Program-made: the position numbers and the translations under genes
Notes under the pieces: model-generated
What the model was told of the DNA's origin: nothing
The model's input: only the letters and a program-made list of their open reading frames with translations
Database searches by the model: none
NCBI GenBank assembly: GCA_003991915.1
Contig: RQTK01000517.1
Location: 224,723 to 288,722 of the forward strand
Source: Elysia chlorotica
Taxonomy: Eukaryota > Mollusca > Gastropoda > Plakobranchidae
Direction: 5' to 3'
DNA: 64,000 nt
Part shown: one piece after another, positions 49,413 through 62,119 of the stretch
Layout of the letters: each line of letters begins with the position of its first letter
Numbering within the stretch: the first letter of the stretch is position 1

Positions 49413-49491
49413 GGGGCACCAACTAGAGATCGAACCACATACCTTCTGCCCACCAGTACAAAGCACTTCAGACTGAGCTTTCTGGTGCCCC
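49413..49491 (-). tRNA. tRNA-like sequence, probable pseudogene or SINE head
   Basis: On the minus strand the ends GGGGCACC and GGTGCCCC pair as a complete acceptor stem. An A-box-like AGCTCAGTCTGA and a B-box-like GGTTCGATCTC lie inside, and the total length is 79 bases. I could not form a convincing anticodon stem, so no amino acid is assigned. It is more likely a tRNA pseudogene or SINE head than a working tRNA. Confidence 0.4.
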
Positions 49492-50330
49492 TCCCCACTT
49501 GTCGTTTACCAGCCTCTTCCATGATGGATCAGATCTGTTTAACTTTGAGCCTGTAGGTAAAAAAGAACATACGTTGTTACACATAAAATCGACTTCTGTT
49601 GTAATGGTTACCATGCTATCGCCTCTATTAACCAATCTTGCTTAGTTCATTTAGAAAAAATAATAATGAACCTAAAAGGTCGATACAGACAACTTCAATC
49701 TACCACCATTATTTGGTGGGTTTTTCTTAATTCATTCATAATATGGAACTTGGCTGTTGTTAAATTTTCATTAAAAAAAAAACAACAAACAAAAACAACT
49801 TCAATTCTTCTTAAGGCGATCTTTCTGTTTGGATTCACACAAAATTTTTTTTAAAATCGCCAGTTCAGAAAGTTCTGCCTGTCTGCCTGTCTGCCTGTTT
49901 GTCTGTATTTATGTCTGTCAGTCTGTCCTTATGTATGTCTCCCTCCCTCTCTCTGTTCCCCTCTCTAACTGACTCACCAACAAATAATGCACTCTCATTT
50001 ATCAGAGACGCATCTTTGGTTCATTATTTTATGTTTACATCGTTCTATGAACAACATAAACTCGTGAACAATGAAAATTGGCTTTTAGTGGTGTCAATGA
50101 TGTTGAAATTAGCATTTCATGAAAACCAGAGTTGCGCCATAGTTCCCTTGTAGCCCATGTGTTAACTGAGCTAGGGATCTTGTTATTACATTTGGCCGAG
50201 TGGAGAATTCACCTTTCCTTAGAAAATTATTCGCAGATCACGGTCGTCTTGTCTCTCCTGCGTTATTATTTGATCCAGACATGAAGAACATCTGCACAAA
50301 TCTATAGTCGAATCATTGTCTGAGATAAGA

Positions 50331-50503
50331 GACCTTGCGATAAAGGGCTCTACCGCGAAAACCAAGACAATAGATAAGTGAATGTTCACCACATCCAATC
50401 ATAGATCTATCCTAGACGTAAGGAACCAATGAGCGTTCAAAAACTATTATGCCTAGAAGGCGTGATTATGTCATCCGTCATTGTTATTTGGATTGCAAGG
50501 CAC
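50331..50503 (+). mobile_element. Small inverted-repeat element, copy 3
   Basis: The left end is GACCTTGCGAT (50331-50341) and the right end ATTGCAAGGCAC (50492-50503), imperfect inverted repeats of each other. The interior has GCGAAAACCAAGACAATAG, CCAATCATAGATCTATCCTAG and AACCAATGAGCG blocks shared with the other copies. Confidence 0.7.
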
Positions 50504-51534
50504 GTAACTATGTATTGTAGAACGAGTGGAGCAGCTAAATCCAGTACAAAAAGGCATGTATCTTGAACGAATTTTTGCTCTCAGTGCGTGGGCATGCATG
50601 TACGACTATGGGCTTGCTCATTTTCAAAGTTCAAAGAGCCACTGAGGGAGAATCATGTAGACTTGTTGAGTAGTTTGTACCCAAACACACAAACGCGGAT
50701 CACTTAAAGATGTAAATGTTTATGCCTTTTTATTGGGGAAATCATGTAGACACCATGATGCCAATATGTTGTTAATAGGGGGCCGGTGTGGGTTTAATTT
50801 TGCGGTCGGTTATTCGGTAGTAGCTTCATATTTATGCAGCCATATAGATGCCCTGAAACATTGATATCGAATAAACCATGTCTCTTCCAGCTTTCTGGGA
50901 CCGTCTCTTCCTTGTGTGACTTCAACTGGGCAAGTTTCGGGTTATTCAAAGAGACGATGACTCTAATAACGTTTGAGATTTTAGTGTTTTCCAAGTGTTG
51001 TCCACCCACTAAGACAAAAAAAAAAACCCTGTTCTATCTGGCACCCCGTAGTGGGATGAGGCCTTTTGAATGAGCGCCATCTATGGGCAGTGCGTAGATA
51101 GTCTACAAACAAAACCACATCATCACGCCCCCTTCACATTCGATGTGCCTTGCTGGGTGACGACGTATAGTCTGTTAAAAACATAAAGTATTGATTCGTT
51201 GAATCTTTTTCATTTTTATTTTATCGAGACAGTTTATAACGTCATGTTGATTCAAGAGCCCGTCTCTTGTCGTTTCAGAGGAAATTCGAGAAAAAAAAAC
51301 ATTATTTTGTTGTAAAACGAAGATCATGTTTAATGTAAATTACAGGCTATAGGGCCCACAATGTAATGGATGAATGAGATCCCGAGACATATGGCGATAT
51401 AATTCTTCACTGCCCTTTTACAGAGCTTGATCGAGATACGGTACATCTCAGTCTGCCGATGACAGACTAACCTCTTGGATTGACAGGCTAGGTGTGGAAG
51501 TGTGGCCGAAGGAGACTACTACTATGGGACATAA

Positions 51535-51765
51535 GAGGGGCGCGGTGGCCCTGGGGTAAAACATCGGCTTCCGACGCAAAAGGTCCGCGTTCGACGCTCC
51601 CTACTGGTTGGGTCGGTGTCAGTATAATATGACCGGCTGAGACGAGAGCCACGGCATCCCCGCCCTGTCTCGTGTGTGCAAGCACATAAAATTGTCAGAC
51701 GTCGGTCTTGGGGTCCGTCCACAATATAGTCTATATAGTGCTGATGTTGGATGTTAAAACCAATT
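51535..51765 (+). repeat. tRNA-derived SINE, near full length
   Basis: It has a tRNA-like head (GCGGTGGCCCTGGGGTA, then the B box GCGTTCGACGCTC), a core (ACTGGTTGGGTCGGTGTCAG, then TATGACCGG) and a tail (TTGTCAGACGTC, GGTCCGTCCACAATATAG, GATGTTAAAACC). It is collinear with 52856-53095 over its whole length. Confidence 0.8.
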
Positions 51766-52855
51766 CAACTCAACTCATGGGACATGAAAAATTCTAAGCT
51801 AGGCCATAATGTACTGTAAAGCACAATGTTAAACTTTTCGGGAAGCATAGTTCCATACTAAAATGCGATCAAGTCAGAAAGATTTTCCTTACGATAAGAT
51901 TTTCCTTAATACAAGTAAGACTTATATCGATAGCAAAGTATCAAAGACTACAGCAGATTGAAAGCGGTAAGACAGTTTTGGGTTTCTTTGATCATAATAT
52001 CAAAAGGAAAATAATACACCTATCACTGTACAGCTTATTATTCTGATATGTGCGGAGAGGGTGTTTACGTTATGTGCTATTTTCAGGCACCCGTGTATCG
52101 ATGTTGTATATGGTGACATACTTACACAGGATTATTTAGCATCCAGAGCGAGATCTTGGGAAAACAATGTGCCCTGGAGGAATAGAGAGAGACTTGTGTA
52201 TTTTATTCTTCTGGATACAGTATGAATAGTTACCATGTTTGCTGGAGAAAAGGGCTTTAGGCAAGCAGGTGTCTCATCATTTTAGTAATGATTTCGGGAT
52301 GACTCCGTTCCCATGGCAACTCTTATTTTTAACGGTTGATTTGGCAATGTCCTTTGTTACATGTTGCGCTAACTTTTAAAAACTCGTACAGAGGTAGAGA
52401 CTATTTGAGCGCCTTAAAAACTTTAATATTGGGCTCAGTTTATACAAATCGACTGTGCTCTCAAGGAAACTCTAAACGATTTCTTGCGCTATTTATTTGT
52501 ACGAAAAAAGTCACACTTAATAAAACACAAATTATAGTCGTAAATCTTTAAAAAAAAAACTGATAATATTAATCAGTCTGAAAAGAGGTAAATAAGAAAT
52601 TATGCAACGTAGTTCACAGCTCTGCAAATTTAATAGTTTTAATAGCCTAATAACTGCTGTCTGTAATCAGACTGTGTTCCTGACAAGAGGTTAGTCGGAA
52701 GGTTAATTAAACCTATACAGTACTTTGTATTTTCGTTTCGAATTCCTCTCAAAAGTCTAGTCGTTGTTATTTATTAAAAAGACCGTTTTTTCTGATTTTT
52801 GCCTTTTTCTAAAACTCGTATTAGATTAGGCTCATCATGTTTATCCCAGCGGTTG

Positions 52856-53095
52856 TTGAGGCGCGCGGTAGCCCTGGGGAAGAACATCGGCTTCCGACGC
52901 ATGAGGTCCGTGGTTCGAGTCCTGGTGATTTCTCCCCATACCGGTTGGGTCGTCAGTTTAATATGACCAGATGAGGCAGGTGTCACAGTATCCCCGCCCT
53001 TTCCCGTGTGTGGCAGCACATTAAATTGTCAGACGTCATTCTTGAGGTCCGTCCACAATATAGCCTATATAGTGGTGACGTTGTACGTTAAATAA
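52856..53095 (+). repeat. tRNA-derived SINE, near full length
   Basis: This is a second complete copy of the same family. The head is GCGCGCGGTAGCCCTGGGGA with B box GTGGTTCGAGTCC, the core is CCGGTTGGGTCGTCAG and the tail ends GTACGTTAAATAAAC. A run of about 13 bases after the head is not in the 51535 copy. Confidence 0.82.
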
Positions 53096-53206
53096 ACACA
53101 AATAAAATTACTTCATTAGTTATCAGTCCTAGACCACCTTTGGCCACTTGATGTTGAGAATTTTCGACGATACTAGATCTCTGTACTGTGCTTGTAATCA
53201 CATTAA

Positions 53207-53387
53207 CCATTGTGACTGCCACTATAGAAAAATAGGCCTAATGACATAATGACACCCGTTATGCATGAGGTTTTTGTGATCGCTCATTGGCTTCTTAAGT
53301 GTAGGATAGAAGCATGATTGGACGCTGGTGCAGATTCCCTTACCTATCGTCTTTGTTTTTGCTAGGAGCCCTGTTATCGCACAGCCG
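53207..53387 (-). mobile_element. Small inverted-repeat element, copy 4
   Basis: In minus orientation one end reads CGGCTGTGCGATAACAGGGC (53387 inward). The interior shares the GATCGCTCATTGG, TGGACGCTGGTGCAGATTCC and TATCGTCTTTGTTTT blocks with copies 6 and 7. The other end near 53207 is diverged. Confidence 0.6.
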
Positions 53388-53399
53388 GTAATGAAAAGG

Positions 53400-55930
53400 T
53401 TGCAACCGTTGGGTGTCTTTAGATTTATTTCAAGGTGTTTTGCTGAAAGCATGCATTCCCTTTGTTCCTCTTGATATGATTACAAAGAGAGGGCAAACGT
53501 ATATTTCTCTTTAAGCCTTTTTTTGCTGTTTTTTTTTCTATACAGAATGATCCCTTCAAAAGTGGCTTGAAGATCAGTCTGAAGTTTTACCTAGTATGCT
53601 GACAGGGTATAACTATAATATTGAAAACTATGAAAACGTATTGCGTCAAATCCATTATACACTCTATAGATTCATGGAGCCCAAAAATAAAACGCGTCTT
53701 TCTTCTCGCTATGGCCCTTTTTATTGAACCTCGCAATCCTAATTTTCTAGCATAAACTTAATCTTTTGATTTTAAGCTTGTTATTTACATAGTCATTTTT
53801 CATGTTTTCAAATAAAGGGTGTAATCGAAAATTAACCTTGAGAATGAATAGAAATCTACATCCGCGACCTTCAGTTGAAACCCTTTTGATATGAGACAGT
53901 TATTTCAAATACATTATTACCATAAAACAATTTGTAAACTCGTTTATTTATCTTTTTAAATCATAGTAATAATCATTTACTCGGACAGGTTTGAAGTTTC
54001 ATTGTCTTTATCCTAAATTCATTTTATCCTTAGATTCGCAAAAAAATCAGTTTTATTAAATAACATTTAGAAAAACAAAGCACGACTACCTTGTTCCCTA
54101 CTGGTTGAGCTTAGTACACATTTATAATTATAAGTAATCGACCACGTCTTGGGTATCCGTCTCTATGATCCCGTTGTCGCACAAAATCTTTCCTGATAAC
54201 CAATGAGACGTAGTTGTAGTAAAGCTAGGAAATGTGTTTTTGCATTTTCTGGCCAGGCTTCATAGAAAGGTATGACCTTCGATTAAAAAACAACAAACTT
54301 TGAACATACAAAAGACATGTACTAAGAGCTTAAATGTTTATCATTTCTCCAATATTGATCATGAAAATAAATTTTCAGAAAGCACACAAGCAGGAAAGTA
54401 AATTCGATTCGACAATGACAAAGGAAGACTGACATGATTGAAATTGAAGCGTGTAACATATTTTACGTGGACTTCTATCAATAGCCATTTATAAATACAT
54501 TTAGCGTACATTTTAGATGCATAAATTACATAATTATATTACAATAATTTCTTGATAAGCGCGCATGCATTTTCTAAGGCAGCTAGGCTTCTTGAATTAA
54601 ACAAAACAATTATCTTCTCAATTCATGCATATTCCTGAAACATTATAGGTAAATACATAGATCTTAAAGCTTTTAACGAATGACAGTGGAATAAAAAATG
54701 GATTTCATCATCGAATTCATTGAATGTACATATAAAGCTTATATTAGTATCAGACAAATTAATTAAGCACATATTGTTACTAATAGGAAAACTTCGAATT
54801 CTTAGCGATGTAACAAGTCTCCGCGTCCTCTCGGAGGGAGAAGGAGAATAAAGGGAAGAGGCGTTAACATAATATTAATAAAAATCCATAGGGAGCCAAT
54901 GAATTACACAGGCTTAATATTATTATATTTTCTTTTATTTCGCTAAGTCTACTGTTACTGGGTTGTTGTTTTTTTTTACTCTTTTGTTTACATTTTCAAC
55001 AACCATAACCGATACAGAGCTCTGACAAGCTATAAGGTATGACTATAAAATGTTCTTAGTAGTTTACTTTACACCGGACTCAGTCGATGTAGATCTAGAT
55101 TTGAATATGTTTACTCAATCCCTGTGCTTCACACTCGAGCAGTAATGGTTATACGTTTCCCAGCGGAGAGTGATCTCGACAGGAAATGTCAGCTTGACCC
55201 TTCATAACGATATGAGTAATGATGTGAATAAGGAATTGTGACACCTCCGAATGGAACCTTTCGTGTCATGTGCCGTGAAACTTGCATGAGTACACTGGTG
55301 TTAGAATATACATAATATACATCTTATTAGCTTGGAAGCAATTTTTTTAATCGAAAAAAGATTTGAATAGAAATTGATTAAAGAGCAATCGACCTGTTAT
55401 TATAACTGCATAATTGCATTTTTTGTAATACATGTATTACTTTTGTGAAAGGTGTGACCGCGTGCTAGTGTGTATATTTCTGTGTGGGTGTGTGAAAAAA
55501 AAAAGGGGGGGAGAAGGGGTTGGTTGTTTAGAACAATACGGATTATTTGGAACTAAGTATCACGATTGAAAAATAACATATAAGATTTTGTAAAAACAAA
55601 AATTTGTTGATATAAACATTTTGCGTTGTATTTGATTGTTCCGTAAGTATTATATCTAGAACAACATTACGTTATCGCGTTTTCTACAGTTCTTTACTAT
55701 AGCTCTAAACTGAGGCCGAAATCTGACTAATTCTGCGCTCTGCTGCAGTACCGCTACATGACTGTACTGCCTGGAGTCTGGGAGATTCTGTGAGTTCCTG
55801 GCATTTCCTGAGAGCTGTTGGCGAGAGGAGGCGAAGAATTGGTCCGGACAGCTGTCAGGCCGGGGCCGTTACGCCCCATTGACCACTCAGCATCCCGCCC
55901 GGCGGTCAGACTAGACTCCCGGTGGTGAAG
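53400..55930. other. No gene seen
   Basis: AT-rich sequence without recognisable exons. A GC-richer block (about 55780-55930) has no open frame of note. Confidence 0.5.
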
Positions 55931-55934
55931 GTAG

Positions 55935-56110
55935 AGGCTTTGTGATAACGGGGCCTATAGAGAAAACGAAGTCGATAAGTAAGAAAAGCTGCACATGTGT
56001 CCAATCATAGTTCTACCCTAGACTTACCTAGCCAATGAGCGATCAGAAAATCAAATGCCCAAGATGCGACATTATGTCAGCCATTATCGTGTTGTGGGAT
56101 GGCAAGGCAT
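55935..56110 (+). mobile_element. Small inverted-repeat element, copy 5
   Basis: The left end is AGGCTTTGTGAT (55935-55946) and the right end ATGGCAAGGCAT (56099-56110). The interior has GAAAACGAAGTCGATAAG, CCAATCATAGTTCTACCCTAG and GCCAATGAGCGATCAGAAAA. Confidence 0.75.
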
Positions 56111-56299
56111 CTGGTTAGTAGATGAGGAAGTCACAAGATAAAATGGAGAGGTTGGGTCGGGGGTAGAGGACGAGGGTAAAACTAACTTGAGGGTGAGTAA
56201 ATAGCAGCAAGGAAATGGGTTATACGGGGTTCGAGTTTGAATTTGTTGCTGGGCCTCCAACGTTAGCACTACAATTATATGCATGTATAACATATTGAT

Positions 56300-56400
56300 G
56301 ATGGGTCCCAAGACTAACGTCTGACAATATTACGTGCTGCAAAGCAGAGACAGTGACGGGATACCATGACTCCTGCCTGAGCCGGTTACATTAGGGGTTA
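56300..56400 (-). repeat. SINE fragment, minus strand
   Basis: Read on the minus strand it carries the core-to-tail order of the family: the GTAACCGGCTCAGGCAGGAG region, then CATGGTATCCCGTCACTGTC, then ATTGTCAGACGTTAG. Confidence 0.55.
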
Positions 56401-56775
56401 AGAGGAACGTAGGGAGAAATTTTAGCACGCTGTATTGGGTTCCGTTCGAGGCACGCACAATTATTCAAATTAGATAACCGTATAGAGCAAGGTTTCACCA
56501 GAAACTAAATTAATGAAGTGATTAAAAACAATATTAGACCATGCTCCTCAGTCCCAAAAAGACTTTAAAAAAACCAAACTTTTAAAAGTCGTTCTAGAAA
56601 GCTCATGAGGTTTACTCCCTGCAGTTTTGACTCGAATGGGAGAAGAAGAAAAAAAACATATTTTATGTATTCTTATTTCATAAGTTGTATAATTAAGTGA
56701 CGTTGATACGTGTAAAGTATGTACATGTACAAAACAAAGACCTGATATAGATACATATAATAACGAGTAAGAAGA

Positions 56776-56910
56776 CTGGCGTCCGCGCTTTTCCGGACTG
56801 GTTACGTCGGTGTCAGTAGGATATGACCGACGAAGTCCTGGGGGTCCCACTCTGAGGTCCCGTCGCCGTATAGGACCTTTCTTAGGACGCATGAGACGTT
56901 TAACCTGGAG
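56776..56910 (+). repeat. SINE fragment, plus strand
   Basis: The core (GACTGGTTACGTCGGTGTCAG, GGATATGACCGACGAAG) joins a tail of a different type (GGGGGTCCCACTCTGAGGTCC to GAGACGTTTAACC). That tail resembles the fragment at 34525-34660, which suggests two tail variants. Confidence 0.55.
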
Positions 56911-57057
56911 AAAGTGTCTGACATTCTCGGTACCCGCTGTGAAATCTGTTATCGCGGAGATCATCTAGATCATCTCTCCGTGAAGACAAGTGTTCGGTTT
57001 CCGCATGAGTGACACCGATCTGGCGTGGAGTCACGCAGTTCAGACTCAGCTTATCAC

Positions 57058-57232
57058 AGGCTTTGCGATCCATTCGCCGATCAAGGGTGACGCAATCACA
57101 CCCCTCAGACATAGGGTTTTCTGATTTCTCATTGGCTCCGTAAGTCTAAAATAGGGCTATAATTCGATGCTGGTGCAGGTTCCTTTACTTTTCGTCTTCG
57201 TTGTTGCATTAGACCCTTCTATCGCAAAGCCT
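57058..57232 (-). mobile_element. Small inverted-repeat element, copy 6 (perfect 12-bp ends)
   Basis: The ends AGGCTTTGCGAT (57058-57069) and ATCGCAAAGCCT (57221-57232) are perfect 12-bp inverted repeats 175 bases apart. The interior matches copies 4 and 7 in the same orientation (TTTCTCATTGGCTCCGTAAG, GATGCTGGTGCAGGTTCC, TTTTCGTCTTCG). There is no coding capacity, so it would be a non-autonomous DNA transposon. A clear target-site duplication was not found. Confidence 0.82.
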
Positions 57233-57239
57233 CCAGTGA

Positions 57240-59960
57240 CACATAACAGGCGCGGAGTCACGCAGTTCAGCCTGGGCTATCATCATCTCCCCTGACAGGG
57301 GAACACTCAGACCCAGGTCATGGCGCTCTCCGGACATGCTCAAGGGTCGTGTCGTAACGAAGTGGGTGGCACCAAGATCTCCTATATCGTCGCTATAGAA
57401 ACGGCCTTCATGGCTCACAACTTTCGCAGCATGGCAAGCGGAAACGATGCTGGTTTGGCGGAAACAATGAAAATCTGAAGGAAGGAAGTTTTCTGATCAA
57501 CACGGTGATGAGTGAAATTAGTGATAGGACAATAAGTTGACACTCTTAATTAATGATGCTCAACAACAATAAGCGTATCAAGTTGAGATTCTGTTTACTA
57601 TTTTAAAATTGCAAGAGAAAAAGTACGGGTTTGGAAAAGCTAAGAGAAGCAATGAATTTCGGAGGAAGAAGTATTTGGTCAACATGGTTGGTCAGAGTAA
57701 TCTGAGAAAGATGTTTATAGTTTGTAAAAGACTTCTACACTAACTTGTTGCAGAAAGCAGAAAATCAAAAGACCACATATACACACTAATGCAATAAACT
57801 ATTAGTTAATGGCGTTATAATATTTACCGGCACACAAGGGGCAGTAGAAACTTAAGAAATCTGAAGAAAGGAAGTTTTATGGTCAACAGGGTGACAATCT
57901 CTAAGAAAACCGAGCTGTGCGTACGGACTTTTTTTTTAATTAACACAAAGAGGTTGTCTTCCAAATTGACTTGTTTTGGGATAAAGATTGTGTTGTTATT
58001 ATATCATGTGTTGGCATAGGATGAGCAACAAAAACGATGCTGGTTATAAATTGGTCGGAAAGAAATCAATTAAATCTAAAGAACTGAAGTATACTGACCA
58101 ACAAGGTGACAGAGTCGAATATTATCGAGTCTTCAACGTATACTTTTATTAAAGTAAAAAGAAAGAGATTAACAAAAATTATTTTGGTTGGGCATAGCTT
58201 GGAAGAACCAATGACATTCTAAAGTAAAGTAGTGGTCTGCTGAAAATTTTGGCACTCTGCGAAAGAGCCTCCCATATTAACTTGTTTATTTGAGATAAAA
58301 TCAACAAAAATCAATAAGAGACCATCTGAAAAACCATACGTTTACTGGGCTGATACTTTTTTTTCTTACATTTCTGCAAAGTAGTCAGCCAGAAATACGA
58401 AACTTAATGAGTGAAATCTCAATACTAGAGATTATTTTTTTTAATCATCTAACCGTTGGTGTTTATGAAAGATGGCAAGAAGCGACACGTTTAAGAACAA
58501 TTGGACAATTAATACATATTTGGGGAAAAATATATATTTTAGAAGCACATTTAAAATACTATTGTTTTATGGTGGGAATTTCAAGGCACTGAACGACTAT
58601 TCAAAGTGTGACATAATTGTACAACAAGGGCAACAAGCGTTCATCAAGCTTTCTCTATGCTTTTTATCAAGCACTTCAAATTCTTACTTCTCGTTTACAA
58701 TATACAATTTGAGTTTTTCGTTCTTACTTTGTTTTTTAATATTTTGTCTATTTTTTTCATTTGACTTTTGCTACTTTTTGTGTCTTTATTCTTGTTGTTG
58801 TTGTTGCTATTGTTGTTGTTGCTGTTGATGTTGTTGTTTTTGTTGTTGTTGTTGTACACACAAAATTAAAGGTGAAATATAAAGTCAATATATCGATATC
58901 ATAGTAAGAGGACACGGGTTGTTAGTCTCTTGGAATACAGTCAAGTTCCCGTGAATACATCTCATGCTTTACTATGTTTTAGAGGAGACATTAAACTTGC
59001 AGTCAATTTTTTAAATTAAATATCTAACCTTAGAAAGTACGCCTTCAGTGTAGACCTTCATTTCACAATGATATAACATTGACAAGGAGCCGGCATTGTG
59101 AGAAACGCAACGCTATTTCATTCTGGGACTTATGGCAATGGCAAGGTGCATGCTTTACGAGCATCTGGAGACAGTTGGGGTGTTGGGGGCTTAGCTTAGG
59201 ATTTTCGCACACGCAACGTACAGTGTATCAACCAAAGAGCGTCTAGTGCGAAGATGTAAATCAAGGTAAACACTTCCGCGTCTTCTTACGAGCTTTTGCA
59301 TTAGTTTGAGTAAGTTTCTAGCTCCATTCAATAAATCAAGACAATTCTGCCGTTGCTCTTTATTTTTGGGTAAAATTGCATACAAAATTAGTTGATCTGG
59401 TATCACAAGCCGGTTTTTTGTACGTTAAACTTCGATTTATGTTCAATGTTTAAATAATAATCATAAAAATCCCGGTGCCCAGCCACGAAATAATGTGGTA
59501 GTTATCCAGTTAGAAAGAAAAGTGACTACTTTTTTTTTTTAAAACGGGGAATAAACTTAAACTATGTAGATATAGAGCAAATCAATACATACAGATTTTC
59601 ACTAAAGATGCGGCGGTGGCGATCGTTTGAGTTTAAATTTAATATAATTGCTTTGTTCTTGTGTCAATATGTTGTCGTAAATTACTACTTTTTTGTACAC
59701 AGGTTGTTATTTGAAAACATTGTGATGCATATGCTGGTGGATTTAAATAACTATGTAGAATGCCTTATGCAAAAATTGTATCTTAACAATATATTACGAC
59801 GGAATACATTTTTTTTTAAGTTTCAAATAAAGTGTCTTTAAAAAAATTTATTTTAGCAACTTATCGAACATATTTTTACACCATTGTCATGGATGTACAC
59901 ATCTGCCTCTCCCTTCTCACCCATTTTCATCTTTCTATTGTCTCACATTTCCACACATAT
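57240..59960. other. No gene seen
   Basis: AT-rich sequence with a GTT-rich tract at about 58790-58855. Short frames at 58407-58592 and 59191-59406 (minus) have no recognisable family. Confidence 0.5.
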
Positions 59961-59984
59961 AACCATTGTTTTGCCTGTCTGCCT

Positions 59985-60061
59985 CTTTCTTTCTCTTTCT
60001 CTCTTTCTCTTTCTCTCTCTTTTTCTTTCTTTCTTTCTTTCTCTCTCTTTCTCCCTCTCTC

Positions 60062-60110
<49 letters not shown>

Positions 60111-60155
60111 CTCTTTCTCTCTCGTTCCATCCCTCCCCCTCTCTTTCTCAACCTC
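59985..60155. repeat. CT-rich microsatellite
   Basis: A CT/CTTT tract, pure CT at about 60067-60104. Open frames through it are artefacts. Confidence 0.93.
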
Positions 60156-60159
60156 ACGC

Positions 60160-62060
60160 TGACGGTCCATCCCCCTTCTATTAGCCCAGACAACACAATT
60201 CCGAGCGTCCATCAGCGAGCAGTAGGAAATCCTAGGAATAAGCACTGCAGGTGCGCGGTAATTTGGACATCCCGTCGTTAATTAATGGTGGCACACGGGC
60301 CAGGAAGGAGAAAGCAAACAGCGGCCACACAAAACTGATGGGCCAATCGTGTGTAATCCGTTTACATAGACATCAGTTCGGGTGAGCACGACCAAGTACC
60401 GGGAGATTCTCGACCGTGAGTAAGAAATATGACTGCAAGCGTTAGGTTCGGTCATATTAATTTCTATGTTGTAATTATATAACATTTGTTTTCTATATTT
60501 CTTGCTAATTGTATGACATTTTTGCTTAGCAGTGAAACTAAAGCGCACGCACAGAAAAAAAAAAAAAAAAACAGAGACTATAGTGCAGAACGATAAACTT
60601 ATTTGTTTCATTTTAAACTATTTTACCCAGATCGTTGTTGGTTTTTTTTTTCAAAAAAAAAAAAAAGAAAGAAAGAACAATTTGATGGTTCCGAATATTT
60701 GTTAATGGTCTCTAGATCTATGCACCCTGTACTATGCAGAAAAAAAAACTCCATCCCCTTTTTATGCAATGTATAATTGTAATATTGAGAAACACGTTTA
60801 GTAGTTTAGGTTGAAAGTAGAAATGTAGCCCTATATTCTCTATTACACAGCACTCATTCGTATTCAAAGAACCAAATTTATAAATTTTATATATATATAT
60901 ATATATACCTATCAACTTATGCTGTAATTTTTTTTAATTATTCTTGTTGTCTGTTTTTCTTCATTGTCATTTTCATTCTTTGTTATTTTTAAAAATTATT
61001 TTTTAGGTTGCCAATTGAGACAGAAAATGAAATTTCTAAACGTTAAAGCTGACGGCAGGGGCTGCGGGCAGAACAAGACTAACACGAACCGTAACAGATC
61101 ATTTTCACTCCCGTCGCTTTCATCACCTCATCGCATTATACCGCTGAATCTACCCTGGTGAGACTACACACAGGCCTGTGGTTACATCTGTCATCGGATC
61201 GTGCCACTTCTCCAAGTTCGCCCCCCAACCCAGGCAGGAACCGTGCTCTCAGAATGCTCTCAGAATACCACTCCCGGCACCGAGTCAGGGGCGTTGACGT
61301 GGTATCAGCAAAAAAGGTGATTAGACACGGGTTTAAGGGTGTCTCCAGTCTATCAAACGCTTATTACATTACTAGTCCTCGTTGAGTGCCGGGGAACTGG
61401 TTGTGGTAATTAATTGTAATCTAATTAGATCTAGACTATGATGTTACCATGAAAAAAGATCATTAAGAAATATCCAGAACTCCCGGAGAGGTCGATTAAA
61501 TCCCCCACATTAACGTCTAGTTGTTACTCAGATCATTCTTCTGTCTCGACGACGATCCGCGGAAATTCTTCGAGGTAATGCGATCCAATGATACCCATAT
61601 CTCTTTCCAAACAAACGAAGTTCCTTCAGTTCATTTACATCCGAATGTTAGCAACATAGTTCCCAGCATGCATGAGAATGCAGAGGTTGCTGTAAGTCTC
61701 AAAGACAAAGACGTGATGGGCGTTGGCAAGGGTCTTATGGCTTTTTATGGAAGGATTTAAACAGTTGACACAATTTTGATTAGTTACAATGAAATGTATA
61801 TGATTTGTTGTTTTTTTTCAAAGAAGATGGGAAGCTCTTTTAATTTGAATAAAGAAGTATTGTTTTTATATCAGAGAGAGGACAAATTAGTTTTTTTTAG
61901 TGCGAAAATCATTAGCGTTAGTTGATAACCTTCTTAGCACTAGCTCGCCGTCTTTAGTGTATACTTGTTTATTTGTTGTTTTTTCCTGTTTTGTTTTGGG
62001 TTTTTTTTCTATAGACCGATATCCATATGAAACATGCCATGCTTAAAAAACAGGGCGGCC
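60160..62060. other. No gene seen
   Basis: It holds A-runs (60557-60573, 60652-60666), a TA run (60890-60907) and a slightly GC-richer stretch (61050-61400). No exon can be supported. A frame at 61521-61760 is noted under rejected items. Confidence 0.45.
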
Positions 62061-62061
62061 A

Positions 62062-62119
62062 CAATTATCTAAGTAAACATTGAAGTGATCCAATTATCTA
62101 AGTAAACATTGAAGTGACC
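62062..62119. repeat. 29-bp tandem duplication
   Basis: CAATTATCTAAGTAAACATT and the bases after it occur at 62062 and again at 62091, almost unchanged. Confidence 0.9.

Noticed and set aside
56900-57418. Minus-strand frames near 56900-57420
   Set aside because: They overlap an inverted-repeat element and SINE-derived sequence, so they are repeat artefacts.
59191-59406. Minus-strand frame containing KLMQKLVRRRGSVYLD
   Set aside because: No recognised family and only weak splice signals around it.
61521-61760. Plus-strand frame containing DDDPRKFFEVMRSNDTHI
   Set aside because: The composition looks protein-like, but the first codon is not ATG, no convincing splice acceptor was found and no family is recognised. 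It is worth a search but cannot be called.
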